The position numbers and the translations under genes are program-made. A stretch of 32,993 nt of DNA from an uncultured Clostridia bacterium (GTDB lineage: Bacteria; Bacillota; Clostridia; Christensenellales; Borkfalkiaceae), in assembly GCA_934247225.1 (NCBI GenBank), contig CAKQJE010000025.1, positions 1 through 32,993 of the forward strand. The letters are read 5' to 3'. Positions 1-7,709 of the stretch are shown piece by piece. The notes beneath the pieces are model-generated. The model was not told the DNA's origin. It saw only the letters and a list, made by a program, of their open reading frames with translations, and ran no database searches. Within the stretch, counting starts at the first letter, position 1. Each line of letters begins with the position of its first letter.

Positions 1-1
1 A

Positions 2-82
2 AAGCATAGAAAAAACGGCTTCAAGGCGAGTTTATCAGAGGTTCTTCTCGGCTATGAGTCTGACGGCGAATTTTTAGACTAA
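2..82 (+). CDS. possible 3' end of an upstream gene (partial)
   Basis: An open frame enters from the left edge and stops at TAA 80-82, giving about 26 residues that end GYESDGEFLD. I do not recognise the protein. Its last eight codons coincide with the left arm of the inverted-repeat element at 58-163, so the frame may be a chance read-through of repeat DNA and not a true C-terminus. The sequence left of the window is needed to decide. Confidence 0.22.
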   Translation, partial: KHRKNGFKASLSEVLLGYESDGEFLD

Positions 83-163
83 GACAAGGCGCGCGAGCGC
101 GTTAATACTCTATGTATAACACGGGAGCGGAACGCAGTATTAGTCAAAAATACGCCGTCAGAC
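58..163. repeat. 106-bp element with 24-bp terminal inverted repeats
   Basis: Positions 58-82 and 140-163 are reverse complements except for one substitution and one extra base. Both arms carry GTCTGACGGCG followed by a T-run and GACTAA. Inside them, TAATACT (103-109) and AGTATTA (136-142) form a second pairing that partly competes with the outer arm. There is no coding capacity. The form is that of a MITE-like dispersed repeat or a long structured RNA segment ahead of the aro operon. A second short hairpin, TTGGCT/AGCCAA, lies at about 181-198. I see no convincing promoter between this element and aroF. Confidence 0.6.
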
Positions 164-245
164 CAAAGTTTGTGTTGTTCTTGGCTGGCATAAGCCAATA
201 CGCAGGATAAATTTTTTGCGCGAAAAACGCGCGACGGAGACTATT

Positions 246-1250
246 ATGATTATCACGGTGAAAAACGGCGCGGACGAAAAAGAGCTTGACAATCTTCTCG
301 CCTGGCTCGGAAAACAGGGCGTTTCGGTAAACGTCGAGCCGAATGCGGGGAGAATCGTTATAGGCGTTTTCGGGAACGTTTCCGAGATCGACGAAGACCT
401 TTTAAAATCTATGGAGATTGTGGAAAGCGTTACGAGAGTGACCGAAAAATACAAGCTCACCAACAGAAAATTTCATCCCGAAAATACCGTCGTTCCCGTC
501 GGGGATAAAACGATCGGCGGGGATAATTACGCGTTTATCGCGGGTCCTTGTTCGGTCGAGAGCGAAAAGCAGATCATAGGCATTGCCGAAGCCGTTAAAA
601 AATGCGGCGCTGTCGCTCTTCGCGGCGGCGCGTTCAAGCCGAGAACTTCTCCTTACGATTTTCAGGGTCTTAAAACCGAAGGCCTGAAACTTTTAAAGAA
701 AGCCAAAGCCGAAACGGGACTTCCGATAGTGACCGAAATTATGAGCGTTAAAGCCGTCGACGATTTCGACGGAGTCGACATAATTCAGATCGGCGCGAGA
801 AATATGCAGAATTTCGAGCTTTTAAAAGAGGTCGGCAAACTCGGCGCGCCCGTACTACTCAAAAGAGGACTCGTCAACACGATAGACGAGCTTTTACTAA
901 GCGCGGAATACATTATGTCCGAGGGTAACAAGAACGTCATTTTGTGCGAACGGGGCATAAGAACGTTCGAAACGCTGACGAGAAACACTCTCGATTTAGG
1001 CGTTATTCCGCTTTTGAAAGAACGCACGCATTTGCCCGTTATTGTCGACCCGAGCCACGCTTCGGGGCTTAAACGGCTCGTTAAGCCGCTTTCGCTCGCG
1101 GCGGCGGCTGTCGGAGCGGACGGGGTTATGATAGAAGTGCATAACGACCCCGTTCACGCGCTTTGCGACGGCGCGCAAGCCGTAACGCCCGAGGAATTTA
1201 AGGAGATAGTGAATAAAACTTACGGCGTTTTATCCGCCTGTCGGGCATAA
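246..1250 (+). CDS. aroF: 3-deoxy-7-phosphoheptulonate (DAHP) synthase, type I-beta
   Basis: This enzyme condenses phosphoenolpyruvate with erythrose-4-phosphate, the first step of the shikimate pathway, in the cytoplasm. The protein is 334 residues. An N-terminal ferredoxin-like/ACT-like regulatory domain (about 1-70) precedes the (beta/alpha)8 barrel. Barrel motifs seen are GPCSVES, RGGAFKPRTSPYDFQG, QIGARNMQN, LLKRG, CERGIRTFE and DPSHASG. Near the C-terminus EVHNDP supplies metal-site residues. I start at ATG 246, preceded by GGAGA at 235-239 and giving the family-typical N-terminus MIITVKNG; an in-frame TTG at 216 would add ten atypical residues. It is the first gene of the seven-gene aro operon. 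The N-terminal domain suggests feedback control, but the ligand cannot be read from sequence. A 25-bp repeat straddles the stop codon. Confidence 0.96.
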   Translation: MIITVKNGADEKELDNLLAWLGKQGVSVNVEPNAGRIVIGVFGNVSEIDEDLLKSMEIVESVTRVTEKYKLTNRKFHPENTVVPVGDKTIGGDNYAFIAGPCSVESEKQIIGIAEAVKKCGAVALRGGAFKPRTSPYDFQGLKTEGLKLLKKAKAETGLPIVTEIMSVKAVDDFDGVDIIQIGARNMQNFELLKEVGKLGAPVLLKRGLVNTIDELLLSAEYIMSEGNKNVILCERGIRTFETLTRNTLDLGVIPLLKERTHLPVIVDPSHASGLKRLVKPLSLAAAAVGADGVMIEVHNDPVHALCDGAQAVTPEEFKEIVNKTYGVLSACRA

Positions 1251-1289
1251 ATACGGAAATTTCTGCGTTTTGTCCGCCTGTCGGGCATA
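1225..1289 (+). repeat. stop-spanning direct repeat at the aroF 3' end
   Basis: Two 25-bp copies, 1225-1249 and 1265-1289, differ at one base and have a 40-bp period. The first copy encodes the last residues of AroF and runs into its stop codon. The second lies in the gap before aroB. The arrangement looks like a local tandem duplication of the gene's 3' end. Similar stop-proximal repeats occur at degV, dut and nrdD in this window. Confidence 0.85.
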
Positions 1290-1326
1290 GGCGATTGCGG
1301 AGATTTCGCGGAAACGGGAGATAAAA

Positions 1327-2361
1327 ATGAGAGAAACCGTTATAAAAACAAAAAAAACTTATCGTTATGTTTTAAGCGATACCTTCGCGGGATTGAGCGA
1401 AGAGCTTTCGGGCGTTATAAAAAGCGACAGAGTATTCGTCGTGTACGATAAAAACACGAAAAAACTTTTCTCGGGGGAAATAAGAGACGAACTTTGCGAT
1501 TTTTCGATTTGCGAAATCACCGTTCCCGAGGGTGAAAAATGCAAGAATTTTTCGGCGTATAAAAGGCTTATCGATAAACTTTGCCTTAACGGAGCGGACA
1601 GAAATTCGACGATACTCGCCGTCGGCGGCGGGGCGGTAAGCGACCTTGCGGGGTTTGCGGCGGCAACATTTATGCGCGGCATTCCTTACGTCGTTTGTCC
1701 GACGACTATTTTGTCCGCGATAGACGCGTCCGTCGGCGGAAAAACGGGTGTGGACGCGCTTTACGGAAAAAACCTCGTCGGCGCGTTTTATTCCCCGAAG
1801 CTCGTGTATGTAAACTCGTCGTGTTTCGATTTTCTGCCGCAAAGAGAAATAGAAAGCGGCATGGGCGAAGCCGTGAAGTACGCTTTTTTGGATAAGTCGG
1901 TTTCGGCGGAAGATTTAACGGGAGATATAGAAAATCTCGTTTTCAAATGCGTCGAAATAAAAAATAAAATTGTTCAAAAGGACGAGTTCGAAAAACGCCC
2001 GTTAAGCGGCAGAAAGCTTTTGAATCTCGGGCATACCGTGGGGCATGCGCTCGAAGCCGAGAGGAATTACGAGCTTTCTCACGGACTATGCGTTGCTTAC
2101 GGAATTAAGCGGATAATCGACTTATCGGCGGACTTTTACGGTTTAAACGCGCAAACGGTGAACGAAATGAAATCGCTTTTAAGCGTTTATCCTTTTGATT
2201 TTTCGTTTGAAAAAGACGTGGATTTCAGAGACGTTAAATCGCGGATGATTTTCGATAAAAAAATCGACGGCGATAAAATAAGTATGATTTTGCTTAAAGG
2301 TGTGGGCGAGCCTAAAATAGAAAAAGTGCCGCTTGCCACGGTGTGGAAGATATTAAAATGA
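1327..2361 (+). CDS. aroB: 3-dehydroquinate synthase
   Basis: This enzyme cyclises DAHP to 3-dehydroquinate, step two of the shikimate pathway, using NAD and a divalent metal. The 344-residue protein is close to the usual 350-360. Clear family motifs are GGGAVSDLAGF and PTTILSAIDASVGGKTGVD (NAD and phosphate binding), KNLVGAFYSP, GMGEAVKYAFL and the metal-binding LGHTVGHALE. ATG 1327 is preceded by GGGAG at a good distance. The coding sequence ends in an ATGA overlap with aroA (2358-2361), so the two are translationally coupled. The gap from aroF is 76 bp and contains only the second aroF repeat copy. Confidence 0.97.
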   Translation: MRETVIKTKKTYRYVLSDTFAGLSEELSGVIKSDRVFVVYDKNTKKLFSGEIRDELCDFSICEITVPEGEKCKNFSAYKRLIDKLCLNGADRNSTILAVGGGAVSDLAGFAAATFMRGIPYVVCPTTILSAIDASVGGKTGVDALYGKNLVGAFYSPKLVYVNSSCFDFLPQREIESGMGEAVKYAFLDKSVSAEDLTGDIENLVFKCVEIKNKIVQKDEFEKRPLSGRKLLNLGHTVGHALEAERNYELSHGLCVAYGIKRIIDLSADFYGLNAQTVNEMKSLLSVYPFDFSFEKDVDFRDVKSRMIFDKKIDGDKISMILLKGVGEPKIEKVPLATVWKILK

Positions 2362-3620
2362 CGGTTAAAGTTTATCCTTTTGCGGCTTGCGGCTCGGTTG
2401 TCGCACCGCCGTCTAAATCGTTCGCGCATAGATATCTTATCGTTGCCGCGCTCAAAAAGGGGCGTACGGTCGTAAAAAACATAGGTTCGTCGGCGGACGT
2501 TATGAGAACTTGCGATTGTCTGACGGCTCTCGGCGCGAAAATAACGATCGAAAACGGAAACGCCGTCGTTTACGGTATAGAAAAAAACTTCGGCGAGGAA
2601 GTTTTTGTCTTAAATGCGGGAGAAAGCGGGTCGACGCTCAGATTTTTAATGCCCGTCGTTGCCGCGCTCGGAAAAAAAGCGAAGTTTGTTTGCGAAAAAA
2701 GCTTATTGTCCCGCCCTGTGGAAGAACTTGTTTCCGTTCTTATAAGTCACGGCGCGAAGATAGAAAAACTCGCGGACGGGTATTCCGTTTCGGGGAAAAT
2801 CGGCTTTGGCGAGTACGTTTTGTCGGGCGGGATTTCCTCGCAGTACGCAAGCGGTCTCGCGCTTGCTTTGTCCCTTTTATCGGGCAGGAGTTCGATTGCG
2901 TTCACAGGCGAACCCGTTAGCGAAAGCTATTTCGATATGACCTGCTCTGTGCTTTCAAATGCGGGCATTAAACACAAAAAAGAGGGCTATAAGTCGATTA
3001 TCGAGGGAAAATGCGATTATAATCTCCCCGATGAAGTCGTTTGTCACGGCGATTTTTCCGCTTCGGCGTATCTTTTGTGCCTCGGGGCGGTTTGCGGCGA
3101 CGTAACCGTAACGGGCGTTGAAAAAGACGAACAAGGCGACGGCGAAATCGTTGACATATTAAAAAAAATCGGCGCGGAAGTTACTGCGGGGAAAAACTAT
3201 GTAAGAGTGAAGAAACGGGATATAAAGCCTGCGACGATAAATTGTTCGTCCGTTCCCGATCTCGTTCCCGCCCTATGCGCCGCGCTTTGTTTCGCCGACG
3301 GCGAAAGCGTTCTTAAAGGCATTTCGAGATTGAAATTCAAGGAAAGCGACAGGGTGAAAGCCTGCGTTGAAATGTGCGGAAAACTCGGCGCAACCGCAGA
3401 ACTTAGCGGGGACGACCTGATAATTCGCGGCGGAAATTTAAAAGGCGGAGCGATGTTGAACGGCTACGGCGACCACAGAATGGTTATGGCGGGAGTTATC
3501 GCCGCCGCGGGACTTAAAGAAGCTTGCTATATAACGGACGCGGAAAAAGTCGACAAGTCTTATCCCGATTTTTTCAAAGCGATAACTTGTCTCGGAGGGA
3601 AAATCGATGTCTCGGTTTAA
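2358..3620 (+). CDS. aroA: 3-phosphoshikimate 1-carboxyvinyltransferase (EPSP synthase)
   Basis: This enzyme transfers the enolpyruvyl group of PEP to shikimate-3-phosphate. The protein is 420 residues from ATG 2358, which overlaps the aroB stop (ATGA). A GTG five codons upstream is open but less likely. Motifs: PPSKSFAHRYLI (family PGSKSxxxR, catalytic Lys and Arg), NAGESGSTLRF (family GNSGTxxR), SSQYASGLALAL, DFSASAYLL, LKFKESDR and NGYGDHRMVMAG, ending with the typical KSYPDFF. These are the glyphosate/PEP-site landmarks of the family. PP in place of PG in the first motif is a mild departure. The 3' end overlaps aroC by 14 bp. Confidence 0.96.
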   Translation: MTVKVYPFAACGSVVAPPSKSFAHRYLIVAALKKGRTVVKNIGSSADVMRTCDCLTALGAKITIENGNAVVYGIEKNFGEEVFVLNAGESGSTLRFLMPVVAALGKKAKFVCEKSLLSRPVEELVSVLISHGAKIEKLADGYSVSGKIGFGEYVLSGGISSQYASGLALALSLLSGRSSIAFTGEPVSESYFDMTCSVLSNAGIKHKKEGYKSIIEGKCDYNLPDEVVCHGDFSASAYLLCLGAVCGDVTVTGVEKDEQGDGEIVDILKKIGAEVTAGKNYVRVKKRDIKPATINCSSVPDLVPALCAALCFADGESVLKGISRLKFKESDRVKACVEMCGKLGATAELSGDDLIIRGGNLKGGAMLNGYGDHRMVMAGVIAAAGLKEACYITDAEKVDKSYPDFFKAITCLGGKIDVSV

Positions 3621-4698
3621 AGGAAAATGTATCGAAGCCGAAATTTTCGGCGGTTCGAGAGAAAAAAGCGTGGGCGTAAAAATAAAAGGACTTTCGGGAT
3701 TTTCGTTCGACGAAAATGAGCTTGAAAGATTTCTTCGGCGGCGCAAACCCTCCGACAAATTTTTCTCCACCGAGAGAAAAGAAAGCGATAAACCCGTGTT
3801 TTCGGGCGGGGTTTCAAACGGCAAAATAAACGGCGAGTTGACTTGCGAGATTTTCAACGAGGACGCGAAAAATACCGAAAAGTCGCGCTTTGTCGGAATT
3901 CCGAGACCCTCTCACGCAGATTACGTAAGGTATCTGACCTCGGGCGAAACGGATTTTGCGGGCGGGGGCGAGTTTTCTGGAAGAATGACCGCGCCTTATT
4001 CTGTCTTAGGCGGAATTTGCAAGCAAATTCTCGAAAAAAACTTCGGAATAAAAATCCGCGCGTATCTCGTCCGCGTGGGTAAAGCCGAGGGTAACGGATA
4101 TTATAACGGCGATATAAACGGGATTTTTAACGATAAAGAGTACGTTTTTTGCGATAAAAACGGCTTCCCGTCTCTTTCGGGCGCAGACGAAATGCTTGCG
4201 GAAATCGAAAAGGCAAAACGCTCGGGCGACAGCGTGGGGGCGGAAATCGAATGCGTTGTAAAAAACGCGCCCGCGGGACTCGGCGGTTCGCTTTTCGGCG
4301 GACTCGAAGGGAAAATCGCTTATCTCGCTTATGCGATTCCCGCAGTCAAAAGCGTGGAATTCGGCTTCGGAAACAAGCTTTCGGAAAGCTATGCAAGCGA
4401 AACAAACGACGGTATGCGCTTTGACGAAAACGGTAAAGTCGTTTTTCTTACGAATTTTTCGGGCGGGATAGACGGCGGAATTTCCAACGGCAACGATATT
4501 GTTTTCAGAGCCGCGTTAAAACCCGCGCCGACGATTTCCAGACCGCAGAAAACAGTCGATCTTATAAACAAGCAAAACGTCGAAACGAGTTTTTGCGGTC
4601 GGAACGACGCCTGCGTGGGCGTAAGAGCCGTACCCGTTGTCGAAAGCGCGGCGGCGATAGCTCTTCTCGACGAAATTTTAAGTAAACAGGCAAAATAA
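3607..4698 (+). CDS. aroC: chorismate synthase, divergent active site
   Basis: By family this makes chorismate from EPSP by 1,4-elimination with reduced FMN. It has 363 residues, a normal length. Landmarks kept: RPSHADY (100-106; family RPGHADY), LTNFSGGIDGGISNG, the KPAPTI stretch, and RAVPVVES near the C-terminus. Several near-invariant positions differ. The N-terminal FGESHG block reads FGGSRE (14-19), so its conserved His becomes Arg. RGGGRSSARET becomes AGGGEFSGRMT (about 118-128). GRHDPC becomes GRNDAC (331-336). Its place after aroA, overlapping by 14 bp, supports retained function, since no other chorismate synthase is in the window. It may be a diverged functional subfamily or a weakened enzyme; sequence alone does not decide. 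Confidence 0.9.
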   Translation: MSRFKGKCIEAEIFGGSREKSVGVKIKGLSGFSFDENELERFLRRRKPSDKFFSTERKESDKPVFSGGVSNGKINGELTCEIFNEDAKNTEKSRFVGIPRPSHADYVRYLTSGETDFAGGGEFSGRMTAPYSVLGGICKQILEKNFGIKIRAYLVRVGKAEGNGYYNGDINGIFNDKEYVFCDKNGFPSLSGADEMLAEIEKAKRSGDSVGAEIECVVKNAPAGLGGSLFGGLEGKIAYLAYAIPAVKSVEFGFGNKLSESYASETNDGMRFDENGKVVFLTNFSGGIDGGISNGNDIVFRAALKPAPTISRPQKTVDLINKQNVETSFCGRNDACVGVRAVPVVESAAAIALLDEILSKQAK

Positions 4699-4760
4699 AA
4701 AGCGGCGGACAGGCGATAACGGACAGCCGACAGCCGAAACGAACGAAATCGAACAAAAAA

Positions 4761-5648
4761 ATGGATATTAAAGATTTAAGAGAACAAATCGACGAAAAAG
4801 ACGATAAGTTAAGCGAAATTTTTACCGAAAGAATGCTTTTGTGCAAGGAAATCGGTAAGGTGAAAGCACGCGAAAACGTTGCGATAAACGTTTTCGAACG
4901 CGAAAACGAAATTATCGCGAGAGTGGCGAAAGATAAACCCGAAGAACTCGTGAAGTACGTCGCGTTGCTTTACAGGAATATTTTTTCGCTGAGCAAAGCT
5001 TATCAAAGCGAATTTTATGCCGAAAACACCGAAATTTGCCAAAAAATCGCGGGGTATATGAAGCAAACGGATAAAGTTTCGGCTTCCGTTGCCGTGTTCG
5101 GCGGCGAAAAAGCGCGCTATGCGGCTCGCAGAAGCTTCCCCGTTACGGTTATCACCGATTTTAAAAACGCGGACGGCGCGATAAAGGCCGTGAAAAGCGG
5201 ATTATGCGAATTTGGCGTTCTGCCCGCGGGCGAAAACGGTTGTTTCGGCGCGGAAGTTATAAAAACGATAGCCGAAAACGGACTTTTTATCGTGAAAACA
5301 ATCGAAACGGAGAATGCGGACGGCGAAAATACCTGCACGACGGGCGGGAAAAACAAGTTTGTCGTTTTGTCTCCCGAAGGCGCGATTTATAAGGGCGCGG
5401 ACAGAGTTTCGGTCGCGCTCGAACTCGATAATCGCCCGGGGAGTCTGCTTATGCCCGTTTCGAGGATTTCGGGTGCGGCGTATAACGTCACGGAGATAAA
5501 AAGTATTGCAAAAAACGTATTCAAAACGCTTGTTTTTATAGAATTCGAGTGCGACGTCGCAACGAAAGAAGCATTGAATTTAATGTCCGAACTCAAAGTT
5601 TCGTCCGAAAATTTCTATTTTCTCGGCGCGTATAAACAGACGGTTTAA
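4761..5648 (+). CDS. pheA: chorismate mutase with shortened prephenate dehydratase-like segment and ACT domain
   Basis: The 295-residue protein has three parts. Residues 1-85 are an AroQ-class (type II) chorismate mutase with the expected basic and polar residues: LREQID, ERM, GKVK, FEREN and a late Gln in SKAYQ. Residues about 108-203 resemble the first lobe of prephenate dehydratase (FGGEKARYAARRSFP, AIKAVKSGLCEFGVLPAGENGCFG). They are only about 95 long where the family needs about 180. The catalytic TRF motif is absent, with NKF (198-200) in that place. Residues about 215-290 are an ACT domain whose ESRP motif reads EIKS. Mutase activity is likely and dehydratase activity doubtful. No SD is obvious before ATG 4761, and the 62-bp gap holds short ACAGGC/GACAGCC repeats. 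Confidence 0.85.
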   Translation: MDIKDLREQIDEKDDKLSEIFTERMLLCKEIGKVKARENVAINVFERENEIIARVAKDKPEELVKYVALLYRNIFSLSKAYQSEFYAENTEICQKIAGYMKQTDKVSASVAVFGGEKARYAARRSFPVTVITDFKNADGAIKAVKSGLCEFGVLPAGENGCFGAEVIKTIAENGLFIVKTIETENADGENTCTTGGKNKFVVLSPEGAIYKGADRVSVALELDNRPGSLLMPVSRISGAAYNVTEIKSIAKNVFKTLVFIEFECDVATKEALNLMSELKVSSENFYFLGAYKQTV

Positions 5649-5659
5649 CGGTTTGCGAT

Positions 5660-6883
5660 ATGAAAAAGTATTATCTTATCGGAGAAAAGCTCTCGCATAG
5701 TTATTCGAAAGATATCCACTCTCTTTTCGGGCTGAATTACGAGCTTAAAGAACTTTCGCGCAGCGATGTGGGCGATTTTCTTCAAAAAAGAGATTTCGAC
5801 GGCTTAAACGTTACCATTCCTTATAAAAAAACGGTGATTTCGTATCTCGACGAAATCGACGAAATCGCGGGGCGCATAGGCGCGGTGAATACTATCGTCA
5901 ACGAAAACGGCAAACTGAAAGGCTATAACACCGACTATTTCGGTTTGAAAAAAGCCCTTTCTTCCGCGGGAATAGAGCTTAAAGGCAAACGCGTTGCCGT
6001 TCTCGGAAGCGGCGGAACTTCCGTAACCTTGCAAAAACTTGCTTTCGATCTCGGCGCGGCGGAAATCTCGGTCGTTTCGAGAAGCGGGGAAATCGATTAT
6101 GAAAACGTTTACGAAAAAATCGACCCGCAGATTCTCGTAAACGCAACGCCCGTCGGTATGTTCCCGAACGAAAACGGGCAACCGTTACGCCTTGAAAAGT
6201 TTAAAAATCTTGCGGGCGTTTTCGATTGCGTTTACAACCCTTTCAGAACGAGGCTTGTTTTAAATGCCGAAAAACTCGGGATAAAGGCGGCGGGCGGGCT
6301 TAAAATGCTTGCGGCGCAAGGCGTTTATTCGGAAATTTTATGGGGCGAAGCGGAATTCGAGGAAGAAAATATCGAAGCCGCTTATAGGAATTTATTTGAA
6401 AAAGAGGTCAATATCGTTCTTGTCGGAATGCCCGGCGCGGGCAAAACCTGCCTTGGGAAAATCGTTGCCGAAAAGCTCGGCAGGAAGTTTTACGATACCG
6501 ACGAAATTTGTGAAAAACTTTCCGGTTTTTCTCCCGAAGAAACGATAGAAAAGTTCGGGGAAAAGAGGTTTCGGGATGTCGAAAACGCAGCCGTCGAAAA
6601 GTTATCGCGCCTTCGCGGAGCGGTTATAGCTACGGGCGGCGGAACGATTTTAAACGAAAAAAACGTTATTAAATTGAAGTCTTCGGGCGTTGTCGCGTAT
6701 ATCGAAAGAGACCTCGACAAGCTTTGCGTCGAAGGAAGACCTTTATCGAAAAGTGCGCCTATAAGTCGATTATTCGAGCAAAGAGAGGGGCATTACATTG
6801 CCGCGGGCGACGTAAAAATCAAGAACGACGGCGAAAAAGAGGAAATAGCGGAGAAAATAATAGGGAGCGTTTTTAAGATATGA
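5660..6883 (+). CDS. aroE-aroK: shikimate 5-dehydrogenase / shikimate kinase fusion
   Basis: One 407-residue polypeptide carries two successive shikimate-pathway activities. Residues 1 to about 240 are NADP-dependent shikimate dehydrogenase, with shikimate-site LSHSYSK, catalytic Lys56 in NVTIPYKK, Asp92 in GYNTDYFG, nucleotide-fold VLGSGGTS (115-121), NATPVGMFPN and the late AAGGLKMLAAQG. Residues about 248-407 are shikimate kinase, with Walker A GMPGAGKT (256-263), DTDE (279-282), Arg in RFRD, GGG (326-328) and lid GRPL (359-362). The frame is continuous, with no sign of an internal stop or restart. It follows pheA by 11 bp and ends in an ATGA overlap with aroQ. Joining the enzymes that convert dehydroshikimate to shikimate-3-phosphate fits substrate channelling, which is inference. 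Confidence 0.96.
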   Translation: MKKYYLIGEKLSHSYSKDIHSLFGLNYELKELSRSDVGDFLQKRDFDGLNVTIPYKKTVISYLDEIDEIAGRIGAVNTIVNENGKLKGYNTDYFGLKKALSSAGIELKGKRVAVLGSGGTSVTLQKLAFDLGAAEISVVSRSGEIDYENVYEKIDPQILVNATPVGMFPNENGQPLRLEKFKNLAGVFDCVYNPFRTRLVLNAEKLGIKAAGGLKMLAAQGVYSEILWGEAEFEEENIEAAYRNLFEKEVNIVLVGMPGAGKTCLGKIVAEKLGRKFYDTDEICEKLSGFSPEETIEKFGEKRFRDVENAAVEKLSRLRGAVIATGGGTILNEKNVIKLKSSGVVAYIERDLDKLCVEGRPLSKSAPISRLFEQREGHYIAAGDVKIKNDGEKEEIAEKIIGSVFKI

Positions 6884-7311
6884 AAAAGATCATCGTGATA
6901 AACGGCGCAAACCTTAATATGCTCGGGGTGAGAGAACCCGACGTTTACGGAACGAAAACTTATAAAGACCTCGTGAAATATATTAAAACCGAAGCGAAAA
7001 AAGCGGGCGTTAAGTGTAAAGTCGTAAGCTCCAACCACGAGGGCGATATCGTGGAATTCATTCAAAGAGCATATAAAAAGTACGACGGAATTATCATAAA
7101 CGCGGGCGCGTACACGCATACGAGTATCGCGATTGCCGATGCGCTTTCGGCGGTAAAAATCCCTACGGCGGAGGTTCATTTAACGGACGTCAACGCCCGC
7201 GAGGAATTCAGAAAAAGAAGTTTTATCTCCCCGCAAGCGGAAAAAGTTATCATAGGGAAAGGCTTTTCAGGCTACGCCGAAGCGATAGCTTATTTTGCCT
7301 CAAAAAACTAA
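6880..7311 (+). CDS. aroQ: 3-dehydroquinate dehydratase, type II
   Basis: This enzyme dehydrates 3-dehydroquinate to 3-dehydroshikimate, step three of the pathway. The 143-residue length is normal for the dodecameric type II family. Motifs: NGANLNMLGVREPDVYG, containing the catalytic Arg and Tyr (family GPNLN, here GANLN), SNHEGDIVEFIQ, INAGAYTHTSIAIADAL, and EVHLTDVNAREEFR with the catalytic His. ATG 6880 overlaps the aroK stop. It is the last gene of the operon and completes the seven steps to chorismate. Two hairpins follow. Confidence 0.97.
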   Translation: MKKIIVINGANLNMLGVREPDVYGTKTYKDLVKYIKTEAKKAGVKCKVVSSNHEGDIVEFIQRAYKKYDGIIINAGAYTHTSIAIADALSAVKIPTAEVHLTDVNAREEFRKRSFISPQAEKVIIGKGFSGYAEAIAYFASKN

Positions 7312-7332
7312 TAAAAAATTTCTGTTTTTGAT

Positions 7333-7368
7333 AATAGCGGGCAGTAAACGAAGCTTCTGCTTGCTATT
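7333..7368 (+). terminator. hairpin just after the aro operon
   Basis: AATAGC-GG-GCAG (7333-7344) pairs with CTGC-TT-GCTATT (7357-7368). There is no strong T-run directly after it. It is probably an mRNA 3'-end stabilising or processing hairpin ahead of the stronger terminator at 7396. Confidence 0.45.
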
Positions 7369-7395
7369 ACCGGCATTTTATTTTGTAAAAACATC

Positions 7396-7432
7396 AAAAA
7401 CCTGCTGCGGAAATGTCCGAAGCAGGTTTTTT
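7396..7432. terminator. bidirectional intrinsic terminator between aroQ and the DUF1540 gene
   Basis: AACCTGCT (7399-7406) pairs with AGCAGGTT (7421-7428). A-run 7396-7400 lies on one side and T-run 7427-7432 on the other, so it can end both the rightward aro transcript and the leftward transcript from 7639. Confidence 0.85.
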
Positions 7433-7489
7433 CGTGGAGCGCCGAGGGGTGTAAAACCCGTTTCGGCTTGTTTTTGCGATTTTTGCGAT

Positions 7490-7639
7490 TTACTTGTTTT
7501 TATCGTTGAAATCGCCGCAGCAAGTGCAGTTTTTACCCGAGCAGGTTATCTTAACCGTGCCGAGAGTGCAATTTTGTCCGTGGTAGTTGTGTTCGCAATC
7601 GCAAACGTCGCATTTGATGCTTTCGTTTTTATTCTGCAT
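7490..7639 (-). CDS. DUF1540 family small Cys-rich protein
   Basis: The 49-residue product starts at ATG 7639-7637 with a strong SD (GGAGG, eight bases upstream) and ends at TAA 7492-7490. It reads IKCDVCDCEHNYHGQNC, then a TVKITC segment and a C-terminal CTCCGDF. This matches the DUF1540 pattern of short cysteine/histidine-rich, presumably metal-binding proteins common in Clostridia. The biochemical role of the family is unknown to me. It is transcribed away from degV's 3' end and stops at the shared terminator at 7396-7432. The clean SD and Cys spacing make it convincing despite its size. Confidence 0.85.
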   Translation of the reverse strand: MQNKNESIKCDVCDCEHNYHGQNCTLGTVKITCSGKNCTCCGDFNDKNK

Positions 7640-7709
7640 ATAAAAGACCTCCTTTCAAGTCCTTTTCTATTATGGACTCAAAAAGAGGTTTTTATACCGC
7701 AAAAAGCGA

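Noticed and set aside
83..245. T-box riboswitch in the aroF leader
   Set aside because: CGGGAGCGGAACGC near 122-135 vaguely recalls the T-box sequence, but the conserved TGGNACCGCG is not present, and the region is explained better by the inverted-repeat element.
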